Origin: CAZRIE01 sp964600075
GTDB lineage: Bacteria > Bacteroidota > Bacteroidia > Flavobacteriales > Flavobacteriaceae
Direction: 5' to 3'
Length of the DNA: 30,672 nt
Assembly (NCBI GenBank): GCA_964600075.1
Contig: CAZRIE010000047.1
Location: forward strand, 1 to 30,672
Positions 15,270-23,160 of this stretch are shown here, one piece after another; position 1 is the stretch's first letter, and each line of letters opens with the position of its first letter. The position numbers were made by a program, and so were the translations under genes. A model generated the notes under the pieces. The model did no database searches. It saw nothing but the letters and a program-made list of their open reading frames with translations, and was not told the DNA's origin.

Positions 15270-16862
15270 ATGTTCAAATATTTAAAGAACGACTTGCCAT
15301 CGAGCGTCGTCGTATTTTTCGTAGCGCTGCCCCTCTGTTTGGGTATTGCCTTAGCTAGCGGCGCACCTTTATTTTCGGGTGTTATCGCCGGTATCATCGG
15401 GGGTATCGTTGTCGGTGCTTTAAGTGGTTCTCAAATTGGAGTAAGTGGCCCGGCAGCAGGTCTAGCTGCTATTGTACTTACCGCAATAGGCACCTTGGGC
15501 GGCTTCGAGAATTTTTTACTCGCTGTGGTCTTAGGTGGAATAATTCAATTGGTTTTCGGAATTTTGAAAGCAGGCGTCATTGGTTATTATTTTCCGTCTT
15601 CAGTAATCAAAGGAATGTTAACGGGCATCGGAATCATTATAATTTTAAAACAGATTCCGCATTTTTTTGGATACGATCCAGATCCAGAAGGTGACTTCGC
15701 ATTCTTTCAAGTAGATGGGAAAAATACATTTTCAGAAATTTTAGAGGCGTTAAACAACATAAGTCCCGGAGCGACTTTAGTCGCTATAATCGGTCTTGTT
15801 ATTTTGTTGTTGTGGGATAAAGTTCTTTCTAAAAAGGGGAAAATTTTCAAATTGATACAAGGTCCTTTAGTTGCTGTGGCAGTGGGCATAATTTTCTTTG
15901 TTTTAACAAAAGGCAACGATACCCTGAATATCTCGGCCGATCATCTGGTAAGTGTCCCCATTCCTAAAGATGCATCCTCGTTTTTTGCGCAATTTAGCTT
16001 TCCGAATTTTGGAGCAATCGGCAACCCACAAATCTGGATTACCGCCTTTACCATTGCCTTGGTCGCTAGTTTAGAAACCTTACTCTGTGTTGAAGCGACA
16101 GATAAGTTAGACCCTCACAAAAACGTAACGCCAACCAATAGGGAACTGTTGGCCCAAGGTACCGGAAATATTATTTCAGGCATGATTGGCGGACTTCCAA
16201 TTACCCAAGTAATCGTACGAAGCTCGGCCAACATTCAATCGGGAGGTAGAACGAAAATGTCGGCAATTATACACGGGTTTCTTTTGTTGATTTCCGTAAT
16301 CCTGATTCCACGATTGTTGAATATGATTCCGTTATCGGTCTTGGCAGCCATTCTCTTTATTGTAGGCTTTAAACTAGCAAAACCTGCTTTATTTAAAACG
16401 ATGTATGACCTCGGATGGAAACAATCTATTCCGTTTTTTGTTACCGTGATAGGCATTGTATTCACTGATCTACTAATCGGAATTGGTCTAGGGCTCGCCG
16501 TTGGTATTATTGTTATTTTATTGAAAAGCTACCAAAACTCCCATTTTCTTCATATTGAAGACAAAAGCAATGGAAAGCATAAAATAAAAATGACATTGGC
16601 AGAAGAAGTAACTTTTTTTAATAAGGGTGCCATCCTCAAAGAATTGGAAAGTTTACCGCGAGACACTTCCTTAGAGCTAAATCTTATCAATACTAGATAT
16701 TTGGATAATGATATTATTGAAATTCTAGAGGATTTTACACTCAAAGCCAAAGAAAGAAATATTGACATCAAGTTAGTCTCAAAACGAGGTGTTGTTGAAA
16801 ATCCGACAAATATCAGCGAGTTCTTTAAAGAAAAACCAAAATCGAACTTAAGCTTAAGTTAA
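15270..16862 (+). CDS. SulP-family anion transporter 1 (possible bicarbonate permease)
   Basis: A polytopic inner-membrane transporter of the SulP/SLC26 family, which moves sulfate, bicarbonate or related anions. I use ATG 15270 (530 residues) because the family N-terminus MFKYLKNDLPSSVVVFFVAL begins there; ATG 15243 and TTG 15240 lie upstream in frame. The SulP hallmark follows in helix 1 (LPLCLGIALASGAPLFSGVI), then GSQIGVSGPAAGLAAIV. Later come VEATDKLDPHKNVTPTNREL and the GTGNIISGMIGGLPITQVIV signature. About 12-14 helices run to about residue 425. A short C-terminal STAS-like region (about 435-520) lacks the usual DSSG serine (YLDND, Y477-D481). It is separated by six bases from the stress-protein gene. 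Carbonic anhydrase two genes downstream favours bicarbonate over sulfate (inference). No sulfate-assimilation gene is nearby. Confidence 0.9.
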   Translation: MFKYLKNDLPSSVVVFFVALPLCLGIALASGAPLFSGVIAGIIGGIVVGALSGSQIGVSGPAAGLAAIVLTAIGTLGGFENFLLAVVLGGIIQLVFGILKAGVIGYYFPSSVIKGMLTGIGIIIILKQIPHFFGYDPDPEGDFAFFQVDGKNTFSEILEALNNISPGATLVAIIGLVILLLWDKVLSKKGKIFKLIQGPLVAVAVGIIFFVLTKGNDTLNISADHLVSVPIPKDASSFFAQFSFPNFGAIGNPQIWITAFTIALVASLETLLCVEATDKLDPHKNVTPTNRELLAQGTGNIISGMIGGLPITQVIVRSSANIQSGGRTKMSAIIHGFLLLISVILIPRLLNMIPLSVLAAILFIVGFKLAKPALFKTMYDLGWKQSIPFFVTVIGIVFTDLLIGIGLGLAVGIIVILLKSYQNSHFLHIEDKSNGKHKIKMTLAEEVTFFNKGAILKELESLPRDTSLELNLINTRYLDNDIIEILEDFTLKAKERNIDIKLVSKRGVVENPTNISEFFKEKPKSNLSLS

Positions 16863-16868
16863 GACATC

Positions 16869-17690
16869 ATGAGGGCTAAAAAATATAAACTACTCGTACT
16901 TTCAGATTTGAAAGACTCGATGACTACCACCTTGAAAAGTGCTGTCAGTCTAGCCAAAATGATCAATGGAGAGATAGCATTTTTCCATGTGAAAAATCCT
17001 TCTGAATTGATAAGCGAGGAAAGTCAATTATCGGCTATTCGTTCAATTAATCACGAACACACAAAAACTGATAATAAAATACGAGAAATAACAAAGTCGT
17101 TTTCTGAAGAATACGGTATAAACATTACATACTCATTCACTTTTGGTAATGTAAAAAATGAAATTGGTGAATACATTAAAGAACATCGGCCAGATATCAT
17201 CGTACTAGGGAAGAAGAAATCAAAACCCTTAAATTTAATGGGGGATAATATTACCCATTTTGTTTTAAGAGAACACGGTGGTCCAATTATGATGGTAGAT
17301 GATAAAAACGCTTTGGAACCAGGTAAGGAGTTAATTTTAGGGGCACTAAATAATATAGAAAAAGCATTTGATCTTGAGTTTGCAGACGATTTGATAGGGC
17401 ACAGTCGAAAACCATTGAAATTATTTAAAATTGTTAAAAATTCAAATTTAATAAAAGCAACAAATACTTCTTCAGATAAGAAAGTAATAGAATACGTGTT
17501 TGAACAAGGAGCGAATTCGATTAAGAACCTTTCAAACTATCTATCCAAAAATAGCATTAACTTGTTATGCATAGATCGAATGAAAAACGACACTAATAAA
17601 ATCGAGGAAAACCTACCGATATCATCCGATATCAAAGAAATTATCGGCAATCTTAATGTCTCCCTACTCATAACAGGTAGACCGAATTAA
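16869..17690 (+). CDS. Universal stress protein (UspA family), two-domain
   Basis: A cytoplasmic 273-residue Usp protein. The first domain (about 1-145) has the typical opening KYKLLVLSDLKDSMTTTLKS, the strand GEIAFFHVKNP, and PDIIVLGKKKSKPLNLMGDN leading to GGPIMMVDD. The second half (about 150-273) is a weaker repeat ending LNVSLLITGR. The canonical ATP-binding signature (GxxGx9GS/T) is not evident after VLGKKKS, so nucleotide binding is doubtful. It lies between SulP 1 and carbonic anhydrase with short spacers (6 and 40 bases), so the three are probably cotranscribed. Usp proteins adjacent to transporters are common and may regulate them. The gene is markedly A+T-rich (11 G/C in 60 bases at 17401-17460), unlike its neighbours. 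Confidence 0.85.
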   Translation: MRAKKYKLLVLSDLKDSMTTTLKSAVSLAKMINGEIAFFHVKNPSELISEESQLSAIRSINHEHTKTDNKIREITKSFSEEYGINITYSFTFGNVKNEIGEYIKEHRPDIIVLGKKKSKPLNLMGDNITHFVLREHGGPIMMVDDKNALEPGKELILGALNNIEKAFDLEFADDLIGHSRKPLKLFKIVKNSNLIKATNTSSDKKVIEYVFEQGANSIKNLSNYLSKNSINLLCIDRMKNDTNKIEENLPISSDIKEIIGNLNVSLLITGRPN

Positions 17691-17730
17691 ACATTACACT
17701 AATTTTATTTTAGAGAATTCATTAAACAAT

Positions 17731-18360
17731 ATGAAAGCACATACAAAAGAAACGCAGGCTGCCATAACGCCAGATTCTGCTGTAACCTTATTAAAAGAAG
17801 GTAACCGCAGATTTATCGAAAACAAGAAAGCAGATCGCAATCTATTGGACCAAGTGGGCGATACCGCTTCCGGTCAATACCCGTTCGCGACGATATTGAG
17901 CTGTATTGATTCAAGGGTATCGGCAGAGCTGATTTTTGATCAAGGTGTTGGAGACATATTCAGCGCGAGGGTCGCAGGAAACATCGTCAACGAAGATATT
18001 CTGGGCAGCATCGAGTTCGCCTGTAAACTAGCGGGCACAAAAGTAGTCGTTATTTTGGGCCACACCGCCTGCGGTGCGGTAAAAGGAGCTTGTGACGACG
18101 CCAAACTAGGTAATCTTACTATTCTTTTGCACAAAATAAAACCTGCAGTAAAGGCAATAAGCGAACCATCAGATCCTAGCTCACGAAGTTCGAAAAATAT
18201 CGATTTTGTAAATGATGTGGCCCGCAAAAACGTTCAGCTAACTATTGAAGATACGCGAAGTCTAAGTCCTGTTCTTCAAGAGATGGAAGACAATGGTGAA
18301 ATCAAGATTGTTGGGGCAATGTACGATATCAAAAATGGAAAAGTTACTTTTATGGACTAA
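17731..18360 (+). CDS. Beta-class carbonic anhydrase
   Basis: Interconverts CO2 and bicarbonate with a Zn2+ cofactor. The 209-residue protein shows the beta-class zinc ligands C58 (LSCIDSR), H111 and C114 (GHTACGAV), and the D60/R62 pair that gates the active site. GNIVNEDILGSIEFA is the conserved segment between the two motifs. No signal peptide is present, so it acts in the cytoplasm, consistent with hydrating or dehydrating bicarbonate brought in by the adjacent SulP proteins. It follows the Usp gene by 40 bases and is followed by a terminator-like hairpin. Beta-CAs next to or fused with SulP proteins are known in bacteria, which supports the transport link. Confidence 0.95.
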   Translation: MKAHTKETQAAITPDSAVTLLKEGNRRFIENKKADRNLLDQVGDTASGQYPFATILSCIDSRVSAELIFDQGVGDIFSARVAGNIVNEDILGSIEFACKLAGTKVVVILGHTACGAVKGACDDAKLGNLTILLHKIKPAVKAISEPSDPSSRSSKNIDFVNDVARKNVQLTIEDTRSLSPVLQEMEDNGEIKIVGAMYDIKNGKVTFMD

Positions 18361-18378
18361 TAGTAAAACTATTAAAGT

Positions 18379-18408
18379 AAAGCCAGTACATTTGTATTGG
18401 CTTTTTTT
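18379..18408 (+). terminator. Rho-independent-type terminator after carbonic anhydrase
   Basis: AAAGCCAGTAC (18379-18389) pairs with GTATTGGCTTT (18394-18404) around a four-base loop, with one G-T wobble. The right arm runs into a tract of seven T (18402-18408). This is the clearest terminator in the window. It separates SulP1-Usp-CA from the second SulP gene. Confidence 0.8.
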
Positions 18409-18459
18409 ATACAAAAAATTCTATCTTAACAAGCGTAAGAGTAACGTTCTCAAACATAT

Positions 18460-20340
18460 ATGAAAAACCTATTTTCCAACCTTAGAGGTGACCTTTTCGG
18501 CGGTATTACTGCAGGTATCGTAGCCCTCCCCCTGGCCTTGGCCTTTGGGGTGAGTTCCGGAATGGGTCCCAGCGCAGGCCTATATGGAGCTATTTTCATC
18601 AGTTTCTTCGCGGCCCTTTTTGGTGGCACTAGCACCCAAATTTCGGGGCCTACAGCTCCTATGACCGCGGTAAGTATGGTCGTTATTGCCGGAATCATTG
18701 CCATCCATGACGGAAGTTTGGAAAAAGCGTTACCGGCAATTCTTATCGTATTTCTTTTGGCCGGACTAATGCAAATCGCCCTGGGTCTTATCGGTATCGG
18801 TAAATATATACGCTACATTCCCTACCCCGTGGTTTCGGGCTTTATGACAGCAATCGGCGTCATCATTTTGGTCACTCAGATATTGCCGGCAATCGGATAC
18901 TATCCAAAGGAAGATCCCGAATTTGTAAACAAATACAAGCCAATGGCCGAGGAAATCATTCTTGATAATATTCTCAAGGAAGAGGCCGGGGAAGGTATTT
19001 TGGTATTGGAAGATTTTGAGGAGACCATAAAAAGGGCAGGGGAAATTACGGCTGAAGAAATGCTCAAGGAAGCCCGAACCCTTGCCAAGACTGAGGCATC
19101 GGGAGTAGTCGGGTCTCTGAAAGTTTTACCTAGGGCCTTAAAAAACATTAATTGGCTAGAGCTTATCTTGGCCCTATCGACAATCATTATCATTTATGGA
19201 TTTAAACGCATAACTACTACCATACCCAGTGCACTAGTGGCACTGGTTGTGGTTTCTGGCGTAGCCTATGGTTTCGGTCTTGATTATCGCCCTATCGAAC
19301 AAATACCGAGTGGCTTTCCTATGCCGAACCTAGGTATATTCACGCAATTTGAGCTGAATTCGGTAACACCATATATCTTTACCGCATTGACTTTGGCACT
19401 TTTAGGTGCAATAGACTCATTATTGACCTCTGTCGTTGCAGATAACATGACCAAGACCAAACACAAGCCGAACAAAGAATTGGTCGGACAGGGAATCGGT
19501 AACAGCATCGCTGCGATTTTCGGGGGAATTCCCGGAGCTGGGGCCACTATTAGAACTGTTGTAAACATCAACGCAGGTGGAAAAACCAAATTATCAGGTA
19601 TGATTGCCGGTATTATGCTATTGATTGTCATGCTGGCCCTTGCACCTGTAGCATCACAAATTCCCGCGGCCGTTCTTGCGGGTATTCTGGTAACAGTAGG
19701 TATAGGCGTTATGGATTATAAAGGGTTGAAAGCTATCCCCAGTTTGCCTAAAGACCTGAGCTTAGGGCCCATCAAGTTCAGTTCAGAAGTTGTCATAATG
19801 CTTGTAGTACTTATATTATCTTCAGTATGGAACCTTGTTTATGCAGTAGGTGTGGGGCTCGTAATTGCTTCCTTGATGTTCATGAAAAAAATGGGCGATC
19901 TGACCGCCGAACGTTCCGATGTAAAGGCCTTGGAAAAAGAAGTACTCTGGGCAGATGAGACCGGTTTTCCGAAAGACCTGAAGGAAGAGGTCTTCATAAA
20001 GCATTTGAAAGGACCTTTGTTCTTCGGGTCTACCAGTGAATTTCAGCAATTGGCAGATCAAATCCCTAGAACTGCGTCGACGGTGATTATCAGAATGGAC
20101 CGTATGCAATACATGGATCAATCGGGTCTTTATACATTGGAAGACGTTCTTATCGACCTACGGAAATCGAAAATAAACGTTTTGTTCGTCGATGTTTTAA
20201 AACAGCCTAGGTATATGATGGAACGTGTTGACGTTATACCTGATTTGATACCCGAAGAACACATCTTTGAGAATTTTGAGGACTGTCTGTCATGGATAAA
20301 AGATAATATAAAGGATAAACAAGAGCCCGTTGAGGCCTAG
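18460..20340 (+). CDS. SulP-family anion transporter 2 with STAS domain
   Basis: A 626-residue SLC26/SulP transporter in the inner membrane. Helix 1 carries GITAGIVALPLALAFGVSSG, followed by GTSTQISGPTAPMTAVSMVV. The later signature GQGIGNSIAAIFGGIPGAGA and NINAGGKTKLSGMIAG is typical of bicarbonate/sulfate permeases. The C-terminal STAS domain (about 505-615) has the conserved MDQSGLYTLEDVL loop with S555 at the regulatory position. An unusual charged loop of about 80 residues (148-229), rich in Glu and Lys, interrupts the membrane domain after YYPKED. It lies about 50 bases after the terminator of the carbonic anhydrase gene, so it probably has its own promoter, although none was recognised. 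The substrate is probably bicarbonate or sulfate; the neighbouring carbonic anhydrase tips this towards bicarbonate (inference). Confidence 0.9.
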   Translation: MKNLFSNLRGDLFGGITAGIVALPLALAFGVSSGMGPSAGLYGAIFISFFAALFGGTSTQISGPTAPMTAVSMVVIAGIIAIHDGSLEKALPAILIVFLLAGLMQIALGLIGIGKYIRYIPYPVVSGFMTAIGVIILVTQILPAIGYYPKEDPEFVNKYKPMAEEIILDNILKEEAGEGILVLEDFEETIKRAGEITAEEMLKEARTLAKTEASGVVGSLKVLPRALKNINWLELILALSTIIIIYGFKRITTTIPSALVALVVVSGVAYGFGLDYRPIEQIPSGFPMPNLGIFTQFELNSVTPYIFTALTLALLGAIDSLLTSVVADNMTKTKHKPNKELVGQGIGNSIAAIFGGIPGAGATIRTVVNINAGGKTKLSGMIAGIMLLIVMLALAPVASQIPAAVLAGILVTVGIGVMDYKGLKAIPSLPKDLSLGPIKFSSEVVIMLVVLILSSVWNLVYAVGVGLVIASLMFMKKMGDLTAERSDVKALEKEVLWADETGFPKDLKEEVFIKHLKGPLFFGSTSEFQQLADQIPRTASTVIIRMDRMQYMDQSGLYTLEDVLIDLRKSKINVLFVDVLKQPRYMMERVDVIPDLIPEEHIFENFEDCLSWIKDNIKDKQEPVEA

Positions 20341-20461
20341 GCAAATTACAAGAATTTCTGATTTAATAGATAAAAGGAACTAGGCTTTGGAGTTCTTATC
20401 GGAGCCCATATCGTTTTCACACATTGCCTATTATTGAAAAAAAAGGTTCTCTAAAAAGTCT

Positions 20462-20469
20462 TAAATTTG
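20462..20469 (+). promoter_or_regulatory. Possible pheS promoter -7 element (TAAATTTG)
   Basis: TAAATTTG matches the Bacteroidetes TAnnTTTG consensus and lies 18 bases before the pheS ATG, giving a short leader. A TTG at 20434-20436 could serve as the -33 element, but the 25-base gap is long. Confidence 0.45.
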
Positions 20470-20487
20470 TCGCATTAACCGAACACC

Positions 20488-21507
20488 ATGATCGATACCA
20501 TAAAAGAGCATATTGTTGAAGTTGAAAAATTCACTGCTGACACTAAGGAAGCCGTCGAGGATTTCCGCATAAAATATTTAGGTAAAAAAGGATTGTTGAA
20601 CGACTTCTTCGCCGAATTCAAAAACATACCCAACAACCAAAAGAAAGAATTCGGGCAGACCATAAACCGACTGAAAACAGCTGCGACCGAAAAAGTGAAC
20701 CTGCTCAAAGATTCCTTCGAGAACAAAATGGAGGAGAAGGGAATCTACGGAGATTTGACGCGTCCGGGAGAGCCGTTGGAACTAGGGTCACGGCACCCAA
20801 TTTCTATCGTAAAAAATCAGATTATCGAGATTTTTTCGAGAATCGGTTTCAACGTTTCCGAGGGGCCTGAAATTGAGGACGATTGGCATAACTTCACTGC
20901 ACTGAACCTTCCTGAATACCATCCGGCACGCGATATGCAGGATACTTTTTTTATTAAGACAGATCCCGATGTGCTTTTGCGCACCCATACCTCGTCGGTT
21001 CAAGTGCGCTACATGGAAAACAACAAACCACCCATTCGTACCATTTCCCCGGGCAGGGTATACCGTAACGAGGCCATATCGGCGCGTTCACATTGCTTTT
21101 TCCATCAAGTAGAGGGGCTCTATATAGATACAGATGTTTCCTTCGCCGATTTGAAACAAACGTTACAGTTTTTCACACAAGAACTATTCGGAAAGTCAAA
21201 AATCCGTTTACGACCGTCTTATTTTCCATTTACCGAACCTAGTGCAGAGGTCGATGTCTATTGGGGCCTTGAGACCGAAACCGATTACAAAATGACCAAA
21301 GGCACAGGTTGGCTCGAAATTATGGGCTGCGGTATGGTAGATCCCAATGTTTTGGACAACTGCGGTATAGATTCAAAAAAATATTCAGGATTTGCTTTCG
21401 GAATGGGTATCGATCGTATCGCATTGCTATTACATCAAATCTCTGATATTCGTTTATTGAGCGAAAACGATGTTCGGTTTTTGGAGCAATTCAAAAGTGC
21501 GCTATAA
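20488..21507 (+). CDS. pheS: Phenylalanine-tRNA ligase alpha subunit
   Basis: Catalytic subunit of the (alpha-beta)2 enzyme that charges tRNA-Phe. The 339-residue protein matches the usual length. The N-terminal coiled coil (about 1-85) binds tRNA. The class II core follows, with RHPISIVKNQIIEIFSRIGF (motif 1), GRVYRNEAISARSHCFFHQV (motif 2, about 190-209) and FAFGMGIDRIALLLHQISDI (motif 3, about 302-321). pheT is not adjacent, as in many Bacteroidetes. The ATG at 20488 fits the family start (MIDTIKEHIVEVEKF). Confidence 0.97.
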   Translation: MIDTIKEHIVEVEKFTADTKEAVEDFRIKYLGKKGLLNDFFAEFKNIPNNQKKEFGQTINRLKTAATEKVNLLKDSFENKMEEKGIYGDLTRPGEPLELGSRHPISIVKNQIIEIFSRIGFNVSEGPEIEDDWHNFTALNLPEYHPARDMQDTFFIKTDPDVLLRTHTSSVQVRYMENNKPPIRTISPGRVYRNEAISARSHCFFHQVEGLYIDTDVSFADLKQTLQFFTQELFGKSKIRLRPSYFPFTEPSAEVDVYWGLETETDYKMTKGTGWLEIMGCGMVDPNVLDNCGIDSKKYSGFAFGMGIDRIALLLHQISDIRLLSENDVRFLEQFKSAL

Positions 21508-21516
21508 ATCCGGTTA

Positions 21517-21912
21517 GTGAAAAAAGATATCGAGATACCGATAGCGAAAGACGTGCATGTGGCCATAGTCCACGAGTGGAACGACGATTTTCTTTCAAAA
21601 GATTGGAATGCCTATATTATCAATAATAGACCCAAATCTATCGAAATGGTATTGGTGGTTTCCAAGGGGTTCGACGGTAAGCAAAAAACATCCACCATGC
21701 GCCATGGACTAGGTGTCGTTGGGCCAAAGTCTTTTGAGAAAATTGAACTTGTACAAGAAGATGTACTCGCATTGAACAACGAGTTCTTTGTTACTTTCTT
21801 TGCCGAGGATACACTTTTTGAAAGACGATTTTTGTTCCCAAGGAATTCCGTAAATGAAGCAGCCCTAAATTACATTCCCCTTATTGAAAAAGAGGGTATC
21901 TTAGGGAACTGA
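21517..21912 (+). CDS. Conserved-looking 131-residue protein downstream of pheS, function unknown
   Basis: I do not recognise a family. It starts at GTG 21517, nine bases after the pheS stop, which suggests cotranscription. The sequence is soluble, with no signal peptide or membrane helix. Clear secondary-structure patterning includes KDVHVAIVHEWNDDFLSKDW, SIEMVLVVSKGFDG, and FVTFFAEDTLFERRFLFPRN, followed by PLIEKEGILG. Alternating hydrophobic strands suggest a small beta-rich domain. Codon usage looks like neighbouring genes, so it is probably real. Association with pheS may be accidental. Confidence 0.75.
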   Translation: MKKDIEIPIAKDVHVAIVHEWNDDFLSKDWNAYIINNRPKSIEMVLVVSKGFDGKQKTSTMRHGLGVVGPKSFEKIELVQEDVLALNNEFFVTFFAEDTLFERRFLFPRNSVNEAALNYIPLIEKEGILGN

Positions 21913-22027
21913 TTATTTTTTCCTTTTAACGATCAATTAACATCCTATGGTACGTATGCCAATAAACCGATTGTATTTTCCTGTTGTTGCATCCATTACT
22001 TCCCATTCAAAACCGGCCGAATATCAT

Positions 22028-23155
22028 ATGCGCAAAAACCACGCTAATTGTTTTCTCTACGCCGTATTCATTGCCTTTCTTATTTTGGGCTGTGGGAATG
22101 ACAAATCTAGCCAAACAGCACCGTCATCTCAAGTATTATCGTTTCCGGTAACCACGGTCGAAATCCGTGACGTCACTACCTATAAAAGCTATCCTGCCAC
22201 TTTAGAAGGAGAAGTAAGCAGCGAGGTAAGGCCGAAAATATCAGGCTATATTCAAGAGGTACTTGTCAAAGAAGGTCAACGGGTCAAACGAGGGCAAACC
22301 CTGTTCCGCATAGAAACCCAATCGCTAAACCAAGATGCCGCCGCGGCCAAAGCGAATATGAATGCCGCTCAAGTAGAAGTAGATAAATTACAACCTTTGG
22401 TAGATAAAGATATCATCAGTGAAGTACAACTAGAAACCGCAAAAGCCAAACTAGCGCAGGCGCGCAGTAGCTATAACGGTATTGGGGCGAACATTGACTA
22501 CGCAAATGTTAAAAGTCCGGTTGATGGCGTCGTGGGATCCATTAATTTTAGAAAAGGAGCGCTAGCGAGCACTCAGACACAACTTCCACTTACCAGGGTA
22601 TCTTCCATTAGCAAGGTCTACGCTTATTTTGCCCTAAACGAAAAAAACTTCATTCAGTTCATGAAATTGGCAAAAGGGAAGGATATAGATGAAAAGATAA
22701 AGAATCTTCCAAAGGTAAAATTACTATTGGCGACGGGCGACCAATATGAAAAGGAAGGCACCATAGAAACTATTGCAGGGGACATTGACCCACAAACCGG
22801 CACGATTTCTTTTCGTGCACGCTTCGATAATATCGAGGGTATTTTGAGACACGGCGGTAGTGGCACCATAATGATCTCACAAACCTATACGGAAGCCCTG
22901 GTTGTTCCTACCTTGTCTACCTATGAGAAACAAGGTAAAACCTTTGTATTTAAAGTACAGGCAGATACCCTTGTGGCCTCATCAATACAAATAACGGCGA
23001 AATCGGATAACCTATATGTAATCGATGCAGGTGTTCAAAAAGGAGATTCAATTCTAGCCAACGGTGTTGGCAAGGTTCGACCGGGAATGCAAATAAAACC
23101 CGTTCCGACACTTATGGATAGCATTATTAATTCATTTGATACCGTCTTTAACTGA
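22028..23155 (+). CDS. RND efflux periplasmic adaptor lipoprotein (AcrA/MexA type)
   Basis: The membrane-fusion protein that bridges the pump and the outer-membrane channel. I start at ATG 22028, which gives a lipoprotein signal MRKNHANCFLYAVFIAFLIL followed by GCG with acylated C22; the ATG at 21947 would add 27 unlikely residues. The mature 350 residues show the biotinyl-lipoyl half-motif PKISGYIQEVLVKEGQRVKR, a coiled-coil hairpin (AAAKANMNAAQVEVDKLQPL to VQLETAKAKLAQARSSY), the second half-motif VKSPVDGVVGSINFRKGALA, and the beta-barrel segment GDIDPQTGTISFRARFDN. The pump gene follows five bases after the stop. A complete operon without a local regulator. Confidence 0.94.
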   Translation: MRKNHANCFLYAVFIAFLILGCGNDKSSQTAPSSQVLSFPVTTVEIRDVTTYKSYPATLEGEVSSEVRPKISGYIQEVLVKEGQRVKRGQTLFRIETQSLNQDAAAAKANMNAAQVEVDKLQPLVDKDIISEVQLETAKAKLAQARSSYNGIGANIDYANVKSPVDGVVGSINFRKGALASTQTQLPLTRVSSISKVYAYFALNEKNFIQFMKLAKGKDIDEKIKNLPKVKLLLATGDQYEKEGTIETIAGDIDPQTGTISFRARFDNIEGILRHGGSGTIMISQTYTEALVVPTLSTYEKQGKTFVFKVQADTLVASSIQITAKSDNLYVIDAGVQKGDSILANGVGKVRPGMQIKPVPTLMDSIINSFDTVFN

Positions 23156-23160
23156 GCATC

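Noticed and set aside
18900..19631. Minus-strand open frames across SulP 2
   Set aside because: They are reverse-strand shadows of a strongly supported membrane protein, with hydrophobic and low-information sequence.
20375..20397. Hairpin AGGAACT/AGTTCTT after SulP 2 as terminator
   Set aside because: Nine-base loop, a wobble pair and no T-tract; too weak to call.
21947..22027. N-terminal extension of the RND adaptor from ATG 21947
   Set aside because: A textbook lipoprotein signal begins at ATG 22028; the extra 27 residues would bury it.
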